Shown here piece after piece: positions 14,043 to 18,442 of a stretch of DNA of 18,442 nt. Both the position numbers and the translations under genes were made by a program. The DNA is from Syntrophales bacterium. GTDB lineage: Bacteria > Desulfobacterota > Syntrophia > Syntrophales > UBA2251. Under the pieces are notes generated by a model. That model had not been told where the DNA came from. It saw only the letters and a program-made list of their open reading frames with translations, and made no database searches. Numbering within the stretch: the first letter of the stretch is position 1; the number at the start of each line of letters is the position of its first letter. The stretch is from positions 1-18,442 of the forward strand of contig JALNWL010000027.1 in assembly GCA_023230905.1 (NCBI GenBank), in the 5' to 3' direction.

Positions 14043-14057
14043 ACGAAATGATTTCGT
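14043..14057. promoter_or_regulatory. 15-bp palindrome (7-1-7) just upstream of riboswitch 2, possible operator
   Basis: ACGAAATGATTTCGT is a perfect inverted repeat with 7-bp arms and one central base. It lies about 60 bp before the riboswitch core, where the btuB promoter is expected. The 7-1-7 design is used by Fur-family operators among others, but the bases are not a recognised Fur or Zur box. No convincing -35/-10 pair was found near it. Confidence 0.35.
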
Positions 14058-14090
14058 GAAGTTGGGCGAGTGGGCGCCGCACGCGCGCGC

Positions 14091-14273
14091 ACTCGATTCT
14101 TGAACGTCCCGCGGCAGGGAGGAAGCCGGTGCGAATCCGGCGCTGCCCCGCAACTGTAAGTGGAACGACCTCCGCACGAGGCCACGGGTTCGCGGTTGAA
14201 CCCGGAAGGCGCGGACAGTAGGACGCCACGAGCCAGGAGACACCGCCGCAGGCCAGCGACTCGATTCCCGCGG
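14091..14273 (+). repeat. Partial direct repeats flanking riboswitch 2
   Basis: ACTCGATTC occurs at 14091-14099 and again at 14259-14267. CCCGCGG occurs 8 nt after the first copy (14108-14114) and merged with the second copy (14267-14273). The left pair lies just before P1 and the right pair just before the btuB Shine-Dalgarno. Because CCCGCGG is self-complementary, the two copies can pair with each other. An upstream CGAGTG (14067-14072) can pair with either ACTCG copy. Confidence 0.45.
14105..14250 (+). promoter_or_regulatory. Cobalamin riboswitch 2, upstream of the btuB-like gene
   Basis: Textbook cobalamin riboswitch. P1 pairs GCGGC (14111-14115) with GCCGC (14245-14249). Conserved parts follow in order: AGGGAGGAAGCCGGTGCGAA, the CCGGC partner strand, CGCTGCCCCGCAACTGTAAG (about 14141-14160), and the B12 box AGCCAGGAGACACC (14231-14244). 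It ends about 27 nt before the btuB Shine-Dalgarno AAAGGAG (14277-14283), with no U-run terminator between, so control of translation initiation is the likely output. It is closer to consensus than riboswitch 1. Confidence 0.95.
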
Positions 14274-14292
14274 GGGAAAGGAGAAACGTTCC

Positions 14293-16401
14293 ATGAGGAT
14301 CCGGTTACAGTGGCTTGTGATGTTGTTTTGTTTGTCGGGGGCGATGCTCACCCCTGCCCCCGGTTTATCTGCCGCCGCGACGGCCGAACCTCCGGGGGCG
14401 GCGATTACGCTCGAGGAGGTGGTGGTGACCGCCACGAAGACCCCGGCGAAGCGGAGGGATGTTCCCAATGCGGTCCTCGTCCTTGACGCCGGGGAGATTC
14501 GGGCCTCCGGCGCGAAAACGATCGGGGAATTGCTGGCCAACGAGCCCGGGATCGACTGGCAGACCTACGGGAATTACGGTGGCGCCGCCCAGGAGATCCA
14601 CATCCGCGGCATGCGGGGAAACGGCACGCAGGTCCTGATCAACGGCGTTCCCGTCAACTCCCCCTCTCTGGGTGTTGCGGATGTGGGCAGGCTTCCCATC
14701 GACGCCGTCGAGCGCATTGAAATCGTCAAGGGATCCGGGTCCCTCCTCTACGGGTCGGGCGCCATGGGCGGCACCGTCCATATCCTGACGAAGGGGCCCC
14801 TAAGAGACAAAACGGACCTCAAAATCGGCGCCGGCTACGGTTCCCGGAACACCTGGCGGGTGGCGGCGGAAAGCGGGATGTTCGTCGCCGGGGATTTCGG
14901 ATATTACCTGACCGCCGGCAGAACGGAAACCGACGGCTTCCGGGACAACAGCGATCTCCGGCAGACCGATGCGTCGCTCACGCTGGTTCTGGACAGGAAG
15001 GACGGGATGAATGTCCGTCTCTACGGAGATTACCTGTACCGGAAATACGGGATGCCCGGTGTCGAACCGCCCGCCGGCACGGGGACCTACGCCATCGGAA
15101 CGGAGACGTTCTACAACCGTGACGCGGCCACCCTGCTGGATCGTAGCGGCGACAAGGACGGCCGCATCGTGCTCGAGGTCAAGGGGAAGCCCGCCCCATG
15201 GCTGGGCTATGATTTCAAGGGATACTACACGGACATGGAGAATCACAATGTTCAGCGGTACGCCTTCAACGGATCGGGGGACGAAAACTGGGTGACCAAC
15301 CGGGTGCTAGGCGCGGACGGACATGTGGACGTTTACCCCTTCGAGGGCGCCAAACTCCTTCTGGGCGGCGAGTACAAGAACTTCATCTGGAAAAATGACA
15401 ATTTTGACCTGGACACCTCCGGCCGTCGAACCGTCGAAACGGCCCATGATGCCGGTCTCCATACGAAGGGCGTCTTCACGGAGGCGGAATACCGGCCGTC
15501 GCGGTACTGGAAGATGCTGGCCGGTTTCCGGCACGAAAATCACTCGGCCTTCGGCTCGGGAAACCTGCCCCTCTTCGGCCTGATCGTCAATCTCGGCGAG
15601 GCGACGGCCCTGAAGATCAACCATGGGAAACATTTCCTGGCCCCCACCCCCAACGACCTGTACTGGCCGGCCGATCCGTATACCCGGGGCAACGTCGACC
15701 TGAAGCCCGAAACGGGCTGGCATACCGATGTGACGGTAGAACAGTCCCTGCTGAACGACAAGGTGTTCGTAAGCCTGTCGTATTTCCATTGGAAGGTGGA
15801 GGACAAGATCCAGTGGGAACCGGATTCGCGGGGTGTCTGGAGCCCCATGAATCTGGCGGACTATCGGGCGGAGGGCCTCGAGGCGGGGGTCAGGATCGGA
15901 CCCTTTGATGGCTTGACGCTGGCCCTGGGCTACACCTATCTGGATGCGGAAGAGGAAAACCGCGCCTATACGAGACAGGACTATGGATGGCCGCCGTTCA
16001 TCGCCCCGGATTTCCGGTACGCCATGGTCCCCCGGCGTGCCGCCATGACGCCGGAGCATCAGTTCAAGGGCGACCTCACGTACCGGAGCCGCTTCGGACT
16101 GACCGCGACGGCCACGGTCCGTTACGTGAGCGACCGGCTCGTTTACAATACGGAGACCACCACCTATCCCGACACCGAAACCGTTGTCCATACCCTCCGT
16201 TCCTACTGGACGGCGGATCTGAAACTCGAACAGCGTCTGGGCGGGCACTGGGTCCTGACACTGGCGGGCCGTAACCTGTTCGACCGGGATTACGACACGC
16301 GTCTGGGATCCTTTACCGATCAAACCACCCTCAAGAGCGCGCTGTGCGGATATCCCGGGGCGGGACGGTCTGTTTTCGCGGGCGTGGCTTACGAGTTTTG
16401 A
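14293..16401 (+). CDS. btuB: TonB-dependent outer-membrane receptor, BtuB-like corrinoid transporter
   Basis: Outer-membrane gated barrel of 702 residues that would import corrinoids with TonB energy. A signal peptide (about 1-27, cleavage near GLSAAA) precedes the TonB box EEVVVTATK (41-49), a plug domain (about 55-165) with IHIRGMRGNGTQVLINGVPVN and VERIEIVKGSGSLLYGSGAMGG-type segments, then a barrel ending in the terminal aromatic YEF. It is longer than E. coli BtuB (about 614 aa). The ATG at 14293 lies 9 nt after AAAGGAG. The cobalamin riboswitch directly upstream and the BtuCD genes before it support corrinoid over siderophore. A hairpin GGCAC-GCG-GTGCC follows the stop at 16419-16431, without a T-run. 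Confidence 0.93.
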   Translation: MRIRLQWLVMLFCLSGAMLTPAPGLSAAATAEPPGAAITLEEVVVTATKTPAKRRDVPNAVLVLDAGEIRASGAKTIGELLANEPGIDWQTYGNYGGAAQEIHIRGMRGNGTQVLINGVPVNSPSLGVADVGRLPIDAVERIEIVKGSGSLLYGSGAMGGTVHILTKGPLRDKTDLKIGAGYGSRNTWRVAAESGMFVAGDFGYYLTAGRTETDGFRDNSDLRQTDASLTLVLDRKDGMNVRLYGDYLYRKYGMPGVEPPAGTGTYAIGTETFYNRDAATLLDRSGDKDGRIVLEVKGKPAPWLGYDFKGYYTDMENHNVQRYAFNGSGDENWVTNRVLGADGHVDVYPFEGAKLLLGGEYKNFIWKNDNFDLDTSGRRTVETAHDAGLHTKGVFTEAEYRPSRYWKMLAGFRHENHSAFGSGNLPLFGLIVNLGEATALKINHGKHFLAPTPNDLYWPADPYTRGNVDLKPETGWHTDVTVEQSLLNDKVFVSLSYFHWKVEDKIQWEPDSRGVWSPMNLADYRAEGLEAGVRIGPFDGLTLALGYTYLDAEEENRAYTRQDYGWPPFIAPDFRYAMVPRRAAMTPEHQFKGDLTYRSRFGLTATATVRYVSDRLVYNTETTTYPDTETVVHTLRSYWTADLKLEQRLGGHWVLTLAGRNLFDRDYDTRLGSFTDQTTLKSALCGYPGAGRSVFAGVAYEF

Positions 16402-16490
16402 CGACGCCTTGCGTGTATGGCACGCGGTGCCTGTTCGATCCGCCGGGTGAAGCCGGTGGCCCCGCCGCGGGGGATGCCGGCCCCCTCCGG

Positions 16491-18442
16491 CTATGCGTCG
16501 ATCGCAGCGAGCATCGTCCGGAGGTCCGTCGTCGGCTTCAGGCAGGCGTTGCCGGTGCAGACGTAGGCCGTCGCCCGCCCGTCTATGCATGGCATGTCTC
16601 GCGTGTAGGGGGCAAGGCGGCAGATGGGGGGAGAGGCCTCGCCGGCCGGGCGCAGGATGACGACCGTCCGCGGGAGAAAACGGGACCTCAAGGCCCGCAG
16701 CAGGGCGCGGGTGTCTTCCGCGGCCGGGTCGCCCACGACCACCACTTCCCGCGCCGGTCCGAAGGCGAAATCGAGGGCGACCATGAATTGGGCATAGGCC
16801 CCCGGCGATTGCCGCAGATCGCGATCGAAGGCCTTGGCGGCATCCCACGCCTCGTCCAGCAGCGTCGTTTCTCCCGTCATGCGTCCCAGCCGCAGCAGGT
16901 TCCAGACGGCCACGGCGTTGCCGGACGGCATGGCCCCTTCGAAGATCTCCTTCTGGCGGACGAGGATCTCTTCCCCATCCCGCGGCGTGAAGAAGAAGCC
17001 CCCACGGGGATCCTTGAAGGCGGTCATCAGGACGCACGTCAGGGCCAGGGCCTCCTCCAGATAGGACGACTCCCCGTTGGCTTCATAGAGTTCGATCAGG
17101 GCAAGGGTGAAGAACGCGTAATCGTCGAGGGTGCCCGCAATGCCCGCCTCGCCGTCGCGGAAGCGGTGCAGGAGGGCGCCGTCGGGGCGGCGCATCCGAC
17201 CGAGGATGAAGGCCGCGGCCCTTTGGGCGGCGTCGATATAGGCCGGTTCGTCCAGGCAGGCCCCGGCCTTGGCCAGGGACGCGATCATCAGGCCGTTCCA
17301 GTCGGTCAGGATCTTGTCGTCTTTCTGCGGCGGAACCCGCCGCTGCCGGACGGCGAAAAGCGTCTGACGGGCCCGCTCGACGCGTGCTTCGCTCTCCGGG
17401 TCGATGATCGGCGAGGTCCCGCCCGCCCCTTCGGTTGCGGGCGCAAGATGCGGGATGTTCATGCCCGTTTTGCGTCCCGTGAGCTCGTCGGTGAAGTTGC
17501 CGGTTTTCTCGAAGCGGAAGGTGCGCCTGAACAGATCGGCGTCGGCCTCGTCCAGGATGCCGTCGACGTCTTCCCATCGCCAGAGGTAGAATTTCCCCTC
17601 TTCCCCCTCGCTGTCGGCGTCCTCGGCGGAATAAAAGGCTCCCTCGGGCGACGTCATCCGGGTCAGGACATAGGAGAAGACCTCCCGCGCCGTGTCGGCA
17701 TACGTTTTCTCGCCCGTTGCCTGGAAGGCTTCCGTATAGGCGTAGGCCAGCATGGCCTGATCGTAGAGCATTTTTTCGAAATGGGGGACGAGCCAGTGCG
17801 GGTCCACGCTATAGCGGTGAAAGCCGAAGCCGATCTGGTCGTAGATCCCGCCGCGGCGCATGGCCTGGAGGGTCGCCTCCGCCATTCCCAGGGCGTACCG
17901 GTTGCCGGTCCGTTTCCAGTAACGCAGGAGGAACAGGAGGTTCTGCGGGGTCGGGAATTTGGGCCGGGAGCCGAAGCCGCCGTTCGTCCCGTCGAAGAGA
18001 CGGGCCAGTTGGTCAAAGGCGGCATCGAGGCTTTCGGTTCGCGGCGCGGCCCCGGGCGGGGCCTCGCGGCCGGCCCGCAACGCCGCGACGACCTCCTCCG
18101 CCTTATCGACAATGTCCTGCCGCCGGTTCCGCCAGATCTCGTCGATCCGGGGGAGGAGGGCCAGCATGCCGATCTGTCCGAACCGGTCCTGCCGGGGGAT
18201 GTACGTCGCCGCGTAAAAGGGCCTTTTGTCGGCGGTCATGATGATCGTCAGCGGCCAGCCGCCGCGTCCCGTCATCATCTGGCAGGCGGCCATGTAGATC
18301 CCGTCGATATCGGGCCGCTCCTCCCGGTCGACCTTGATGTTGATGAAATGCCGGTTCATCAGGGCGGCCACGGCGGGGTCTTCGAACGATTCATGGGCCA
18401 TGACGTGGCACCAGTGGCAGGTGGAATAGCCGATGGACAGAA
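16491..18442 (-). CDS. DUF255/YyaL-type thioredoxin-domain protein, 5' end outside window
   Basis: Conserved protein family (DUF255; bacterial YyaL, human SPATA20) with an N-terminal thioredoxin-like domain fused to a six-hairpin (alpha/alpha)6 domain like that of carbohydrate epimerases. The biochemical role is unsettled. The gene continues past the right edge: the 13 codons before the first internal ATG (18401) read LSIGYSTCHWCHV, containing the family CxxC, so that ATG is not the start. About 649 residues are visible; only a short N-terminal part should be missing. Other family segments include KVDREERPDID, GGWPL, FHRYSVDPHW followed by HFEKMLYDQA, and DWNGLMIASLA. It converges on the btuB-like gene, with 89 bp between stops and no sign of co-regulation. 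Confidence 0.93.
   Translation of the reverse strand, partial: LSIGYSTCHWCHVMAHESFEDPAVAALMNRHFINIKVDREERPDIDGIYMAACQMMTGRGGWPLTIIMTADKRPFYAATYIPRQDRFGQIGMLALLPRIDEIWRNRRQDIVDKAEEVVAALRAGREAPPGAAPRTESLDAAFDQLARLFDGTNGGFGSRPKFPTPQNLLFLLRYWKRTGNRYALGMAEATLQAMRRGGIYDQIGFGFHRYSVDPHWLVPHFEKMLYDQAMLAYAYTEAFQATGEKTYADTAREVFSYVLTRMTSPEGAFYSAEDADSEGEEGKFYLWRWEDVDGILDEADADLFRRTFRFEKTGNFTDELTGRKTGMNIPHLAPATEGAGGTSPIIDPESEARVERARQTLFAVRQRRVPPQKDDKILTDWNGLMIASLAKAGACLDEPAYIDAAQRAAAFILGRMRRPDGALLHRFRDGEAGIAGTLDDYAFFTLALIELYEANGESSYLEEALALTCVLMTAFKDPRGGFFFTPRDGEEILVRQKEIFEGAMPSGNAVAVWNLLRLGRMTGETTLLDEAWDAAKAFDRDLRQSPGAYAQFMVALDFAFGPAREVVVVGDPAAEDTRALLRALRSRFLPRTVVILRPAGEASPPICRLAPYTRDMPCIDGRATAYVCTGNACLKPTTDLRTMLAAIDA

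Noticed and set aside
16419..16431. GGCAC-GCG-GTGCC hairpin after the btuB-like gene as a terminator
   Set aside because: A 5-bp stem with no T-run on either strand; termination here cannot be supported.
15307..17037. Long minus-strand open frame (576 codons) spanning the btuB 3' half and part of the DUF255 gene
   Set aside because: It runs antisense to one verified gene and out of frame in another, and the product has no family features.

Overview
The window is GC-rich, densely packed bacterial DNA. The TonB-dependent receptor implies a Gram-negative cell with an outer membrane. The gene set (glucosylglycerate-type synthases, a two-RCK-domain TrkA with TrkH, paired MaoC/FAS1-like hydratases, a corrinoid importer under cobalamin riboswitches, and a DUF255 thioredoxin-domain protein) fits a deltaproteobacterium-like anaerobe (Desulfobacterota or related). 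This assignment is an inference from gene content. No rRNA, tRNA, CRISPR array, insertion sequence or phage gene was seen.

Layout. (1) Positions 1-5102, all minus strand: a compatible-solute cluster. It reads right to left as a mannosyl/glucosyl-3-phosphoglycerate-type HAD phosphatase, a large MscS-type mechanosensitive channel, a GT-A glycosyltransferase, and a GpgS-like (GT81) glucosyl-3-phosphoglycerate synthase cut by the left edge. The channel and both transferases are tightly spaced and share a good sigma70-type promoter at 4197-4225. The phosphatase lies upstream with its own control region, which holds a palindrome over a possible -10 element and a leftward-facing intrinsic terminator. 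(2) 5390-7710, plus strand: a membrane-anchored metallo-beta-lactamase-fold protein and a MATE-family exporter. (3) 7673-10482, minus strand: trkA-trkH, a K+ uptake system whose 3' end overlaps the MATE gene. (4) 10872-11824, plus strand: a hot-dog hydratase pair, one subunit with the Asp/His dyad and one without. (5) 11833-16401, plus strand: a corrinoid uptake locus with two separate cobalamin riboswitches, the first before btuC-btuD and the second before a BtuB-like receptor. (6) 16491-18442, minus strand: a DUF255/YyaL-type protein running off the right edge.

How the parts may work together. Regions 1 and 3 hold the main parts of an osmotic response: K+ uptake (TrkAH), synthesis of a charged glycosylglycerate solute (two transferases plus phosphatase), and pressure release (MscS-like channel). 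The channel sits in the same operon as the synthases, which would couple making the solute with being able to release it. Region 5 is a corrinoid import route from outer membrane to cytoplasm, except that no periplasmic binding protein (BtuF) is present.

The most notable sequence-level points are: the btuD-like ATPase appears to start at a non-standard ATT codon directly after an ideal Shine-Dalgarno site, so standard gene calling would truncate it; the second riboswitch lies between partial direct repeats, one copy next to the btuB ribosome-binding site; and the osmolyte operon architecture itself.
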